Part shown: piece after piece, positions 1 through 15,000 of the stretch
How the letters are laid out: each line of letters opens with the position of its first letter
How positions within the stretch are numbered: position 1 is the first letter of the stretch
Source of the DNA: Branchiostoma floridae
Lineage: Eukaryota; Chordata; Leptocardii; Amphioxiformes; Branchiostomatidae
Assembly (NCBI RefSeq): GCF_000003815.2
Contig: NC_049995.1
Span: 15,492,664-15,556,663 of the forward strand
Reading direction: 5' to 3'
DNA: 64,000 nt
Notes under the pieces: generated by a model
What the model was told of the DNA's origin: nothing
Databases searched by the model: none
Seen by the model: only the letters and a program-made list of their open reading frames with translations
Position numbers and translations under genes: made by a program

Positions 1-3000
1 AGCACTCACTACCTTTCGTAAACAGTTCAAGCAACTGGATATGATTTTGAGAACGGTCAGATGTTTCTGAAAGCATATGATTTTGGAAACAGTCAGATAG
101 CAAACTTTCGTCAGTGAAACGAGCTTTCATCAATTAACCACTCTATGGAAGCAAAAAGAGGAGTACAATCCGGAGATACCTATATAGGCAGTCCACCAGG
201 GCAGCGATGATTTTGCCTTTCCACTACCTTCCGTCCCTTCCTTCTGTGTCTTCTTGTCCGTATTCTTGTCGCCCCGCGGACCAGAGTTACGGAACAGGAA
301 GGCGATGAGCACATTTACAGGTAGGATGATGGCTGCGCTCTGTACGCCGATCATGATCTGAAAACACATCAGTGTATGTTTCGACAAATAGCAATCACTA
401 CAAGCAACTGGATATGATTTTGGAAACAGGTTTCAGGTAGAATGCACTATTTTTCGTCAGTGGCACTGGTAGTGGATTCTAAATGAAACGTCTAGCCGTT
501 TCCAAATGATATATATCAAAAACGTGCGCGAGCTTACCCTAATTCAACAGGGTATCCCATTCTGCTGAGCATTCGAAGTAAAGAGGCTCATTCATAGCGG
601 CAGAAGACTTGTTACTGAGTATCGCTAAGCCATAAAAATCAGTTTCGTATTTTATCCTTTCTTCATACCTGCGGCAGTGAAATAGGCGGTTCTATCTCGA
701 CCCCAGCGAATCTGATTGGCTCTGGCGGCTCGAAGTCGTCCCCGCGGCCGAAGAACATGATGTTGGTGAGCATGGTGCTGTAGAGCAGCGTCAGGCAGCA
801 GGACAGGCGCTGGACACGGGTGAACGGGCTCCGGGCAGGGCGGCCAACCACAGAGAACCACATGTGGCCGTCGTTCATGTCCCTGGTGAAAACAGAAATC
901 TCATTAATTAATATCATCCATTCATTGTGTCATTCATTCATCTACTCGTCTATCCATTCATTCATTCATTCGTTCATTTATTCATTCATTCAACCACCGA
1001 GAACCACATGTGGCCGTCGTTCATGTCCCTGGACGAAGAACAGATATTTCATTAATTAATATCATCCATTCATTGTGTCATTCATTCATCTACTCGTCTA
1101 TCCATTCATTCATTCATTCATTCGTTCATTTATTCATTCATTCAACCACCGAGAACCACATGTGGCCGTCCTTCATGTCCCTGGTCGAAAAACAGATATT
1201 TCATTCATTCATTCATTCATTCATTCATTCATTCATTCATTCATTCATTCATTCATTCATTCATTCATTCATTCATTCACTCACTCATTCATCATCTATT
1301 CACTCATTCATTCATTCATTCATGCATGCATTCGTCTACTCATTCATCTACTCGTTCATTCATTCATTTACTTAATTTATTCATCAAATAGAAACAGAAG
1401 TTTTACTCTATGATGTCTTGTTACATAAGGTTCTGTTCAAGGACACTCTAGATAAAACGAAGAATCGTAACATTTAGGGGAAGATGAGACGATACTAATT
1501 ATTGATAATTAGAAAGAATGCAAGCTAGTTGCTTTTTCCAGGCGTCCAGAGTACATTTCTTCTAGCCGATAGAACAAACAGAAGAGAGATGTCCATGGTG
1601 TCAGGCATCAGCAGATGATAATGCAGATAACTGATTGATTGATTGATGGATGGATGGATGGATGGATGGATGGATGGATTGATTGATTGAAGTCAATTTG
1701 CTACCTTGCACTTTTCGCCAGGAACAAGTTGCGGAACTTCTTCAGGTCCTCAGGTACAGCTCTGGGAATGATGCGGTGGACCTTCCCGTCATCTTCCTCA
1801 ACAGAAAGCCATCTAGATTGAAACAGATTTCTCTAAGATTACACAGTTTTGTTTCATTTCTTTACCATGCGGAGTTGCCTATTGCGTGTTACATAGAAAT
1901 ATTACATGTCCATTTTTACACATGGGTGAAGTGAGGAAAGTCATGTAAACTTTTCCAAGAGCAACGTCAGGGGCATGGTGAGGATCGAACTCGAGACCTC
2001 TAGGTTTCGAGCCTAACACTGCCAGTTATGCCACACACGACGACGACTCTTGAGTTTCGAAGGGATAAATGAATGAGGTGAATTTATTGTCCCTGTGTGC
2101 TAAGGACTCACCTGTTACACAGAAAATACGTTGTGTCTTTTCCTGCCCTGTTCGTTACCACAACCTGGCTCAAAAACCTGCGAACGAAACAAACAAAATG
2201 TGCATGTTAATTTCTTATATCACTGACATACATGTATGTGTGAGGACTGAGATTGCTTTCCTACATGCAAAAGTGGCGATCGTGATTGTATCGGTTAAGA
2301 GATCCCTATTGGAGATTCTCTTCACAGAGACCCTGGTCTCTGTACGCTATCTTACACCATTATGAAAAATCGACTTACCATCCCGGACTGTATCCTTTAT
2401 TATTGTGCCAGACGCGCAGATGGGAGAGCTCTCCCAGCGGTTCTTCTGTAGACAGGAGAAATGAGTCCACACTTCCCTTCTCAAACAGAACCCGCTTTTC
2501 GTCCCGCAGTTTGAAGGGGAAGCTCTCGTTGTTAAGTCCACCAAGGACAATTGTTACCTAAGAAAACAAAATACACCATCAAGAAAGTTTAAGTCCTTTC
2601 CGCACCAGATGGTGCATATGGCAGTGCACATCGTTGTTGTAGCCCTGGGACACACAACTTTTGTGCATTAGCACTGCAACAGGGGGCTGGTCCTCTGGTG
2701 GTCGTGTGTGTGTTACAGCACGACTTTTCTTTCCCAAATGCCGAATCTTAAGCAAAGAAAGCAGCATGTACCATTTAGAAAGTCTTTGGTATGACTCGGC
2801 CGGGGATCGAACTCACAATCTGAATGCATGGTAAACACTACCCACTTAGCCAGTGCACCGCTTTGGGTCAGTATATGAAAGAACAACAAGCAGAGGCAAA
2901 CCCTTCTTTCTCTAATTCTTGAGAGTCTATGTGCCGACAGATGAAGATATGCCATAACTACCTCAGCAGTTGTCCCAGCATTCCCCCGGAAGCCGGTGTA

Positions 3001-6000
3001 CACTGTGATGACGTACTGACATTCCTTCCGCGGGTTCAGAGTATGACCCGGAAGTATTCCCACTCCAGCCTGTTCCAAACAAAAGACAGCAACGGTTACA
3101 ATCTAAGAGCTGGTAGACCATACACAAAGTACGTCGAACAACTATGCAAAGCTTCACGCTGTAGTCTTGAAGCAGCAACGAAGACAGGGCGGGAAGGAGA
3201 AAGACATATGATCAGAGACACCAACTCGGCCAGATGACGATCTGATGATGAGAAAATTGCATTTGCGTATTGCCTCAATATTTCTAAGGACAAAATGTAC
3301 ATGTTGCGTACTAGATTATTGTCTCGCAAGAACTTGAAGGTACTTACAGAAAACATCAAGAGCCATAGCTAACACTAAATTGCATTTTGGTGACATCCTC
3401 AGAAGTCCCAAGCCATGCCCAGAGCACACTTTTGACTCTATTACTCAAAATGGTACCTTTTGTAAGTCTCTTCTGTCAGCCTTTCTGGCGAAGAGTATTC
3501 CAAACAGGTACAACCCGAACACGGCCAGAACCAGCACCATTCCCGAAGGGTTCTCCAGGACGTTTGCAGACAGCGCCTGCGCGATGTTGAGCGGGTTCGG
3601 CGGAACAAAGCCGGCAAACTTGGTCAGGTGATCACACCGGCAGTGGATATGCGTCATGTTGGTCAGCGGGCCGACCTGTAGGAAAAGGGCAGCAACAATA
3701 AGCATGACGCCATGACGACGTAATAAAAATTTTGTCAGTGAAAAGGTTTAAGACAAGACTGGGGCAGAAATGGGGACTGCAGCGAGATCAGTATAAGTAT
3801 CGCCGCAGCTAGGACAGCCTCATTACCCGGAAGGAGGGTACCTACTGGCTGTGGTTCAAGGTAAAGATTCAAGGTAATGATGATAAGCTCTTTCACAATT
3901 CCAAGTGCGCATGTGCAGCGTCATGGGTTGTGGGTAATATCTCAAAGTAAAAGCAAAAACAAAGCACGTCTTTACAATATGCAAATCGGGACAAAGGTTG
4001 AGACGAGAACAAGCCTCTCCAGCAACTGGATATGGTTTTTGGAAATGGTCAGCTGTTTCAGGCAGAATCCACTGTCTTTCGTCAGTGACACTAAAAAAAT
4101 GTCGTTGGAGAGCAGGTTTCTATATCCTAACTATGAACTGACATGCATATGAGATCTAGTTGGACAATAGGTCCTTTTATCCTAACTATGTATTAATACG
4201 CCAAAAAGAGAGGAAGATAATTTTTTTGAGACAAGAACTGTTTACAAGTCAGGGGCCTTCACCTTTGACATACAGTGAAACCTGTGCGAGCAACCACCTG
4301 TCATCAGAGGACACATTGAAACAGTCCCGTCCATATTTACATAGTTAAGACCCCCTCCCAAGCAACCACCTGTCTTCCCCAACCAGCAACCTCTTTTTTA
4401 CAGTCCCAAAGGGGCATTCAACCTGCCCTCACCAACCAAAATTGATTGACAGCAGCTAGCAGCCATTTTATATGCAGAATTATGTGGTCACAGTTACCCT
4501 GGACTTTGAGACTTCTAGACCCCGTTTCAAATATGCAAGTGAATATAAGTCAAGCATATTAACAATGTGCACCGTGCAAAGTGATTATCAGTGAGAATTT
4601 TGACATACTGGTAGAAAAATTGTTTGGGCTGTTCAAGGAAACAGACAACTACAAAATAAACCATGTTTGATTGTTAGACAAACTCAGCTCTGATTGCAAT
4701 TGTTAAACAATGGCTTCTTGAAGTTTGTTTACATAACAGCATGGAGTTAAAAAAAACTGTGTGCATCTCTTATAGATATGTTTCCTGGGAACTAACTGAA
4801 AGGTGCATATCTTGCAAACCGTATCATTTATTATTTTTCCGCCAGCCAACCAACTTGTCGGGAGCAACCACCTGTCCTCAGCAACCATTTTTGCTTGGTC
4901 CCTTGAGTGGTTGCTCAGGACAGGTTTGACTGTATTTCCCACAATTCCTTGCGGGCACTGGTACAAATGGTACCGTAACAGTAGCATAAGATATGTTATA
5001 ATACATCATCAAAATAATAAAAAAAGTGATTGACATATGATGATTGACATTAGAATTGTTCAAAATGATGAAATAACATGACGTACTTCGCACCCATCGC
5101 TGTGCCACAAGTCAACTTCTTCGTCAAAGTAAACGCAAGATGACTCAAAGACAGTCAAAGTAAAGTGGACACGTTCTTCTTCATCAAAGTCCAAATCAGT
5201 GCCAAACTGCACTCCTGGGATGATACAAAAGGGCTCAACATCATTAATTAATATCTTTAAAGAAAAGCTACTAACTAGCCTAACAAAAACAAGCAGATGT
5301 GTTGTTTGTACTACCAACAGGAACTGATAGGTGGCGCTTTTCCCCGGCTATGCAGTAACATAACATTAAATGGCAATCATGATAAAATTGGTACGATGAT
5401 CCCAGTTCTTTAAAGAAGATGAAGAAAAACAACCAAAGTTACTCTGTGATACTGATAGAAAACATAAGCACGCACACACAGACAGCGCTAGCAACAAGGC
5501 ATATCTTTTTTCTTCGGCCCGTCATAAGAATGTTTCATAGCCAATAAAAGCTAAATCAGAGACAGCCCATATGAAAAGCAGCTTTTGGTGCTAGCCATTT
5601 TTGTACCACAGGTGCTGTTCTTTGGTGGAGGTGTTCGAAATAGAACCTTGATCGAACAGTGGGCGGGGTTCGAACAGAGGTGTTCGAAATAGAACCATGA
5701 TCGAACTGTGGATGGGGTTCGAACAGAGGTGTTCGAAATAGAACCATGATCGAACTGTGGATGGGGTTCGAACAGAGGTGTTCGAAATAGAACCATGATC
5801 GAACAGTGGGCGGGGTTCGAACAGAGGTGTTCGAAATAGAACCATGATCGAACTGTGGATGGGGTTCGAACAGAGGTGTTCGAAATAGAACCATGATCGA
5901 ACTGTGGATGGGGTTCGAACGGAGGTGTTCGAAATAGAACCATGATCGAACAGTGGGTGGGGTTTGAACAGAGGTGTTCAAAATAGAACCATGATCAAAA

Positions 6001-9000
6001 GACGTACAGTGGGCAGGGTTCGAACAGAGGTATTCGAAATAGAACCATGATCCAACAGTAGGCAGGTTTCGAACGGAGGTGTTTGAAATAGAACCATGAT
6101 CAAACAGTGGGCAGGGTTCGAACAGAGGTGTTCAAAATAGAACCATGATGGAACAGTGGGCGGGTTTCGAATGGAGGTGTTCGAAATAGAACCATGATCA
6201 AACAGTGGGTGGGGTTAAACAGAGGTGTTCAAAATAGAACCATGATCGAACAGTGGGTGGGCTTCGAACAGAGGTGTTTGAAATAGAACCATGATCAAAA
6301 CACGTACAGTGGGCAGGGTTCGAACAGAGGTGTTCGAAATAGAACCATGATCGAACAGTGGGCGGGGTTCGAATGGAGGTGTTCGAAATAGAACCATGAT
6401 CGAGCAGTGGGCGGGGTTCGAATGGAGGTGTTTGAAATAGAACCATGATCGAACAGTGGGCGGGGCTTTGGTATAGGTCTATATATTAATTACATTATAT
6501 TGCAACAAAGCTGACAGAGATAAATAGATGAACATTACCGATTCCAAATTTTGTTAGATTCCCAACGTCATACTCCGTGATGTCCACCGCCTCCCCATGC
6601 AGCAGCCACTGGTAGGGGCTGGAGGTGAGGTTGGTTCCGTTTATCCACGGAACTGAGACGATCTGGTCTTCAGAAACAGGCAGCGTGGCTGTCCAGTTGA
6701 AGGCGTCTTGAGTAGGTACACAGTCTTTGCAAAGAAATAGGGAAACGTCTTGGGGAAATCGGGTGGAGTTGAAGTCGAGGTTGAAGCCCAAGGTTGACTG
6801 TTCCTTTCCAACAAGGAACTCGAACACCTAAAGCATTTAACGAATAAATGATACGACTTTATTGCAGCTTTGTGCCTCAACTGACTTAGTCTGGCCCATC
6901 TTGAACCATTATCATTGCATGGACCCGCTGAATTGCGAGGAGCTTACAACAGGCGTGTATAACTCGCAAGGATCTGGAGCAATTCAGCTCATGCAGGTGA
7001 CTCCAGTACGATATGTCGACTGTAATTGCAGGTGTATCTTACGGTACGGCGTTTGTGTGCTACCGGGTCCCAGGTTTATTTTAAGTCCGACTTAAAAATG
7101 AACACGGGGCCCAACCGGGCAAAATTATACCCTGGGTGCTGCAAGATGTTCCACGGGGCCACGTAGGGGTTATACCCGAAAGTGAAAAAAAACAGCCCGG
7201 CAGAGCCCCTTTTTCGAACTGGGAACTAGCTCTAGCTGGGAGCTAACTTACCGTCAGGTTGCCAATGGCCGCTGACGCTTCGAAGATATACACGGATCCG
7301 TTAACGCTCTCGTTCTTCCGTCTGGTCAGGATGTCGATGGGTTCGCTCAAACCAGAAACTGGAATGGTCCGGTCTCCGCACTTCACCTCCAGACCCGTGA
7401 CGTCAGTACGGATCTCCTGTGAGTTGTTGGAGTACTCGAACGGGTTGAAGTTGGACTCCACAAACTGAAAGAATAAATCAGAAAGATTATCATTTCAAAG
7501 AAAACTGTACTGTTATTGCTATAATTGTTATTCTTATTTGGTGAGCCGACTACTCTTTCTTCGCAGCCAGGGGCTGAATTGCGAGGAGCTTACAATAAGA
7601 AGGGCCTTTAAAAAATCACAAGGGGCTGGAGCGGCTGCCATTTGGCGCTATCTCAGGTGACCTCAATACAGCAGTAGTTGTCCTAGGTGCGACTTTAGGT
7701 CTGAACCACTCACACCAGAAAGGACCCCTACTCTTTCCTTCCCCTCAAAGAAAATTCTGACTACTAAAGGACCACCAAAAAGGTGTGGTGTCTAAAAGGA
7801 AATCCGCTACAAGCAGAGGTTTGAACCGGCTGTTTTTGGCGTATTTGGGCGTTCTTGTCGGGCTTTTTATTTTGTACCACCGTTTTTGTCATATCTGCCA
7901 GCCAAATGTCTACTTCACAAAAACACCTAAAACACGTCAAAACAATCCGGAACCAAACCCTTGCTCGGAGAGTGAAAAAGGAAATACAAATCATGACAAC
8001 CATACCTGTATTCCAACGTCTTCACTTCGAGGGCAAGAACGACCGACCAGGCTCTGCAAGGAAGGAACCCGGACCAGACAGTCACTGTCTCCTCCAACAA
8101 GATAAACCCTTTCCGTCAGTTCCACAGGAAACATCGTCAGATTCTCGAACCTGGTCCCATTTTCGTCGAACCACACCAGCTTTTCGAACCTCGTTCGATT
8201 CTCTCGCTGGATCCTAAGATGAAGCTGAGAACATGGCAGATTTTCGCATTTTAAAAAATCAGCTACAACACAACACAACACAACAAAACACAACACAACA
8301 CAAATCTATCACAAAACTAAAGAAACTCATAGAAACGGAAACAAATGTATCCTAGAGGGACACAAACTTCTTTCCTTTACAAAGGACAAACAGTTCTGGA
8401 GACCGAACTTAACTTGTTCCACCTTGCAAGAAGATGACCGATGATCATGATGATGAAAAAATCACATTCAACCATTTGGAAAAGTTTGAAAATATTTTTG
8501 AAATATGATTGTCTAAAATTCTAAAGAATCACACAGATGTTTGAGAATTATTCTAAATTTAAAATTATTTTATATGGTCACTTTTAAAATGTTCCCAAAA
8601 TGCTCAAAGGAATTCAAATCAATTCAGATTTTCATTCAGGCGTAGATATTTTTTTATTCAAATATTTCAACTTATTACAAATATCATCTAAAAATGCTTC
8701 CAAAAGAACACTTTATCTAAAAAAAGAACTTTACCTTTGATAAAGAAAAATCTGCGTAAACGTTTAGATCCTCGTACTCTGGCATCATCTTGTTGAGATA
8801 CATGTCGTTCATGGTGTCCAGGGCTTGGAAAGAAGCAGTGGTTGCCTCTTTGTTCTGTAATGTAAGACACAGTCGTGAACAGTTTCAGCAGGATAATAAA
8901 CGCACTTACTATAACTTGATAAGGTATGCCCATCGCTTAGTTGATAAGGCATACTTACAACATACACATACATACAACATACACACACACAAACACACAC

Positions 9001-12000
9001 ACAAACACACACACACCCACACACACACACAAACACACACACAAACACACACACACACACACATTATACATACACCATACACATACAGATACATCGATGG
9101 AAATAAAGCAATTGTTGTGTAAAAATAGTCTCTTGAAGTTTGTTATCTTATAGATTTTGGCGCTAACATAAGCTGTTTTAACTTGAATGCGTCAAAATTT
9201 TGCCTGTATTCTCTAACATATGTTTGCTAAATAAAAAACATGTGACTCACGTTGTCTAGATCAGTGGAGTATGTGGTGTCATCACGTTGTTCCTTCTCAG
9301 CCATTATGCTAGAGGCTGACAACAGGTTCACGGATCCTGACCAAGAAATCAGCACACAGTTAGGAAACGTCTTTGCTGCCTCGATAGGTATACCCTTAAC
9401 TAATAACGCTTGATGTTCACGCAGCCACAACCTTAAGTGGAAGGTACCAGTAGAGAAAATTCAGGTACAGGTCCACTTCAAGTCTAGAGGATCAAGTTCA
9501 GGTCAGAAATGACTGAAAACTGCAAGCTCTACTTCGCTGTGTGTGTGTGTGTGTGTGTATGCATGTATGTGTGTGTGTGTGTTGTCAATATTTTTCTGTG
9601 TCTCTGTATGTAAATTGCTATTTACATACAGTGCATATAACCGTCTTTAAAGCACAACACGTAGCTGACAGACCTGACAACATCACAGCCGCCATTTTGT
9701 TTATCTCTTCCATCGGAGTCTTCTCAAGGTCATCTGCAAGTTCCTTAGTTTTGTTGAAGGCCTTCTTCATACAATTTGAGGCCATTACCTATTAAACACA
9801 ATAACACGTAGTAAGCCTGTGTTTGGTCATTAAAGAACTGCCCATAATTTTGAAGCTAATATCAAATTGGCTACTGCAGCTTACAAAAGGCGCTAGAGGG
9901 CCCAAACTTACACCTTCACTCTGCCCAAAGAGCTATCTACAACTAAAAACAACAAAGAACTCGAGATATAAGTACTCCGATGCAGTATCGTAACAAGCTG
10001 CTAGGAGGACAAAATGATGACCTTGATATCAATACAATCCATCTGGGCAATCTTGAGTTATGCTCAGTCATCTACACACATATGTATGTGTGTAGATGAC
10101 TAGCATAACTCGAGATAAACACTATCACTTAGACACTCACATACAATTGCTACCGAAAGACATAATCTTCTTGGCGAACGCAAAGTTCCGTACCTGAGAT
10201 TTCCCGGACACCATTTCGGGACTACCAGTCACCAGGAAGATGGAGATGGTCACGCCGCTGACGCTCCCAGCATCCTCTATCGGCACGTTCCCCAACGCGT
10301 CAATCACTTTGTCTACGAGCTGGGAAAGAAAATGATTAAAAAAACCAATAGTAATGATCAGGCTATGTTGATTTGATAATAATTCATATGGATGACATCC
10401 ATGTGTCCATCGTTTTTTCGGCCATTTTCAAAAATAAGATTAAAGGTTTTCAACCATACTGTAAACCGTAGAAAGCAACTGCAGCCTTAAAGTTAAAGCC
10501 AATTCAGAATCTTTGGTAGAATGTAGTCTCTACCAGACTCCGGATCGCTGGAAAATCGTAGAAATTGAACATTGTTGACCGGAGNNNNNNNNNNNNNNNN
10601 NNNNNNNNNNNNNNNNNNNNNNNNNNNNNNNNNNNNNNNNNNNNNNNNNNNNNNNNNNNNNNNNNNNNNNNNNNNNNNNNNNNNATACATTGTAGTAATA
10701 CAGTAGAAGCCACTTAATTGCACGGTCTGTTTGCCAGTGAATTACGTGCAGTTATCCGGCTGGTGCAATAAAGCCAAGTTATCTAGCTGGACTGTACCGG
10801 TTTGGGATTTTAGGATTCCGTGCAGTTAACAGAAGGGTGCGTTAATCCACTGCGCAATTAACTGGCTTCTACTGTATCTGGTGATCAATAGGACTCCACG
10901 AGGATTTTTCTTCACTTAAATGAGTACTACGTAGTAAACTAGATGCTGTTAGAATATTATATAGAACTATCAAAATCTGACAACAACAATTACCTCAGTC
11001 ATGTCATCTCCTGCGGCCGCCATAGCTCCAGTGACAGCCGAGGCAAATATAGAGCCTTTAAACGCGGTCTGTGCGTCTCCTAAGGCAAGGGTTTTAAAGA
11101 AGCTGCCGTCCGGGTAAACAAAGTAGTTATCAATGTAGGTCTGGAGCTGAGACCTGGACGGTGGGTTTATCTGCAATAGGATAAAGATAATGAATGAATT
11201 TCGAGTATTATAACTTTATTTCACATCACATTGCAGGCGAAAGGTCACCACTTGCAGGTGAAAGGTCACCACTTGAAGGGTCACCATTACAGACCCGCGC
11301 AGAACGAGGATTTGTATGCCATGACTCACAAAAGTAAGTGTAAGAAGCCTGTATCTTGAGAAATGTTGGCATTTTGTAGCTAAAAGTTATAGGTAGGGGT
11401 TCTGTCTATTTTATTTTTTGACACAAATGGGCTTTCTACCATGTTTGGAGTAGCCTTGATGGAGGATTTATCTACAATAAACATTTTAATGAATGCATAA
11501 TGATAACTTTATTGCACAGCTCATTGTACAAGGTATTTCTAAGGTTTTGTGATGTCAACGTTTCTTAATTCGGTTCAGCAGAAATTTACAGTTAAGGTCT
11601 TAATTCGTTCAATGAAAGACCCTCTAGAGAAACCAGTGACCGTAGGCAACATACTCTGTGACGTATGTATGGTTTCCGCCACATCAGTTGCAACGACAAA
11701 TCTTATGCCGATGATATGGACAGTCCCAGACAGACAAATAACGACGAACAGGAAAGAAAGACGAAGCTCTAATATTACTGATAGCTTACCAGGACAAAGT
11801 ATGTAGTAGTTGTTTATTATATCTCTGGCACTGACCAATGCAATGTGCTAGGAAGTTTTAACATCTGCTTTGGGATTCCACTACCGCAACAGCTGTTCTC
11901 TACATTAGAGAACACATAACCCCATATTTGCATCACACAACATCTGCTTGGCAATATCCAGTTACCGCAAGGTCTATAACTCGTCGGAGGTTACCCTCTG

Positions 12001-15000
12001 GTCACAGAGTAAAACGATTTACCCACTTCGATCGGTGGTAGGCCAAACTCAACATAGCGCCCGTCTGGAGAGGTGGCACGGACAGTCAACAGCAGAGACC
12101 CGGAAGCAAGGTCTACTAAAGGCGTGTAAGGAACCTAGAAAGAAACATGAGAGAATGAATGAATGAATGAATGGATGGATGGATGGATGGATGGATGGAT
12201 GGATGGATGGATGGATGGATGGATGGATGGATGGATGGATGGATGGATGGATGAATGAATGAATGAACGAAAGAACAAGGTCAGCTACCCATTTTACACC
12301 TCGGTGAAGTTACGTAAAAATATAATACTTAAATTGTTTTGCTTTGGGAAAGAGGGCAGCGTGGCACATCACTCAAGTTAGTAACTAATACTTTACCATT
12401 GCCACATACAAACAGAAGAAGTTAAATGTAGTATTTTACCTCCCTTATCGAAGTCAGGTAACCGTTCTTACACTTGGGTTAAGTGAGGTAAAGTGCCTTT
12501 TCTCTGTAATTTGTTTTTATTTCCATGTATGTATGTGCAACTGGGCCCTATTGAAAAGCAGTTTATAAAAACTGAATAGGCTACCCAGGCATTTCAAAAT
12601 AAACAAACAAACAAACACAGTGTCGGGGGCACGGTTAGTATCGAACCCGGGACTCCGGGTTCAAGCCCAACACTCTACGCCACACACTACGCCACAGTTA
12701 CGCCACATACGACGCCACATGTATGAAAAGTGTCTAGGCTTAGGTCACATTTCCAATCCCGGGGCCCGGACGAGCAGCTTTTGGGAGCGAAAAGTATGAC
12801 ATAAAAGACATCAAAATACACAAAATGTCAAAATAAGATTCATGGGCATGATATGTGTACATGTATACCTATAAGTATAAATTCTAATTTTTCGTTTCTT
12901 AAAACATCCCGGCCGGGCCCCGGTTTGGAAATGTGACCTAGGCCTTACCTAAGTCATTAGATCAGTAGCATGACTGTATCCAAACTCTGGGTTCTGGGAC
13001 AAAGACCCTGCAATTATGCCACACGCCCCAATAATTAATTTTTATTGCAAATTCATGCCCGAGGGCTAACTGCATACAGGGTAAAGTAGTAGTGGTATAC
13101 AAAAACATAGACATACTTAACAAAGAAGCGAAATGATAATCATAGATAAATCAATAGGGAATAACGTCTAAAGTAAATCAATTTCTACTTCAGCTATTTG
13201 ATGGGTTTGACTTGGGGTGTCTAATGCTAATTGTAACCCTTTGTCTGTCTCAGAGAAAATGACAACGTCGTCTGCATAAAGTAGGCAAGATACAAGTAAG
13301 TTGTGAAGAGCTGGTGGGACACATAATATAACATTATATAAACATGACCTCACCCATTGCGAAGACATTCGTATGATGATCCTGTTATCTAGCGGAGGGC
13401 GATCTCCAGGAAAGGCTAACTTGGCCATTTCTGCCCCTACCAGAATCAGCTCGAACTGCATGGAAATCTCCACTGGGCCCAGGATGTCCACAAAATCTAG
13501 TATAAATAACACAGAGATTTAACGTCGATGAAGGTTAGACAGTTAGGTAATAAAATGAAGAAAAAATGCAGTTACTCAAGCCACTGGATATGATTTTGGA
13601 AACTTACTTGATATGATTTTGGAAACGGTCATACTTTTCAGATAGCATCCACTATCTTACGTTTAGTGACACTGAATTGATCTGGGAGAAACTGGTCTTT
13701 TATACCATAAGTAACTATGAATAATGACAATTTTAGATGTCCAATAGGAAGCATTGTAAGACAAAGGCCAGCTGAAGACAATTTTGGATTCCAAGGGAAA
13801 CAAGGCAAAGACAAAGTTGATTTAACTGAGTCAATTAGCTCCTGTAGTTTAAATTTTCCAAAATCACATCCAGTTGCTTGAGTAACTGCTTTTTGGCATA
13901 TAGAGATTTTAGTCTGTATTTTGTTGCTGCAGTGGTCTGGACACCCTACAGCTGCAATCAGTCTTTCTTCAACTCTGACTCTGTTCATCATGAGCTTCTT
14001 TAGCTCCCGTAGTCTTTTTTTCTGACTGCAACGGTCCTTGTCCTGTATCCTTTAGGTTTCTGTATCTGTATCTGTATCTGTATCTATATAGCCGGTATAA
14101 CCGCCGTTCGGCGTAACACACCAGCTTTACAGGCATGCGGCGCGGCAGCAACCGATTATATTACACCGAACGACTCATTACACCTTACTTTTGCACACCT
14201 ATCTGCAAGCGTTCTTTAAAACTACCCAGAGAAGATGCCCCTACTGTACCTGGTGATAGCAAATTCCACTCTACGATAGTTCTGGGAAAGTACGAATTTT
14301 GAACACATCAATCCTAGGTTGGTAATCTGGTTTCCCCATCAGTAAGACTAGGGGTGCCTTCCTTTTCGCCATTTGTATCATTTTAGCCTAATCTTACAAA
14401 ACATATCAGTGGTCGACCTCAGCACACCTTAAAGCGTTTACTAACAAACCAGGTTTATACTGAAGAGTCCAAGCTGCATCCAGTCAGATTTGATTCACTC
14501 ACACTGGGAAGGACCCTAATCTTTTCTTGTGTGGCAGGTTCTTTTTCATGCTCTAGGTGTGGCTCTCCTCAAACACGGGACCTCGAGGTGTTTCTAACCG
14601 AAGCTTTTGCACCATTTGCACCAAGCCTTTCGATCAGTCCTCTGATTCTTATCAAGTTGAAATGACCCAGGGCCTTAACCTGAGTACCATCCTCCGTAGT
14701 GACCGCTGGCTCACTAGTTTCGCTTGCGCTTGCTTCGTGGTTAGCAAGCGCAAGTAGTGAGCCAGTGGTCACTACGGAGGATGGTACTCAGGCTACCAGA
14801 GCCTATGTCATACATCTGGAACGGAAGCGTGACGTCAGCAAAGGGTCAAAGGTGCTTGCATGTCGGTATCGGTTCCCGTCTCGGTTGAGGGAAGGTTGGT
14901 GGGCTCTGATGTAGATGGCTTCTTTCACTCCCTGTTCCAGATGTGTGACATAGGTTCTGGGTCATTTCAACTTGATAAGGATCAGAGGACTGATCGAAAG

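Noticed and set aside
820-1413. Ser/His/Phe/Ile-rich ORFs
   Set aside because: Pure translation of ATTC microsatellite.
1925-2045. tRNA gene
   Set aside because: A and B boxes are present but no cloverleaf can be drawn, and the same unit recurs with a non-tRNA tail: SINE.
5551-6446. 130-141-codon minus ORFs
   Set aside because: Translations of the 49-bp minisatellite; frame shifts with each unit, since 49 is not a multiple of 3.
8006-8213. Acceptor CTTAG|GAT for exon 21
   Set aside because: It would start in phase 2 and cannot join exon 20, which ends in phase 0; the acceptor at 8224 fits.
8809-9153. Cys/Val and Thr/His ORFs over the CA tract
   Set aside because: Microsatellite translation; the real coding DNA here is exon 20 on the minus strand.
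10493-10723. ORFs spanning the N gap (also 26285-26582)
   Set aside because: They consist largely of unknown residues across placeholder gaps.
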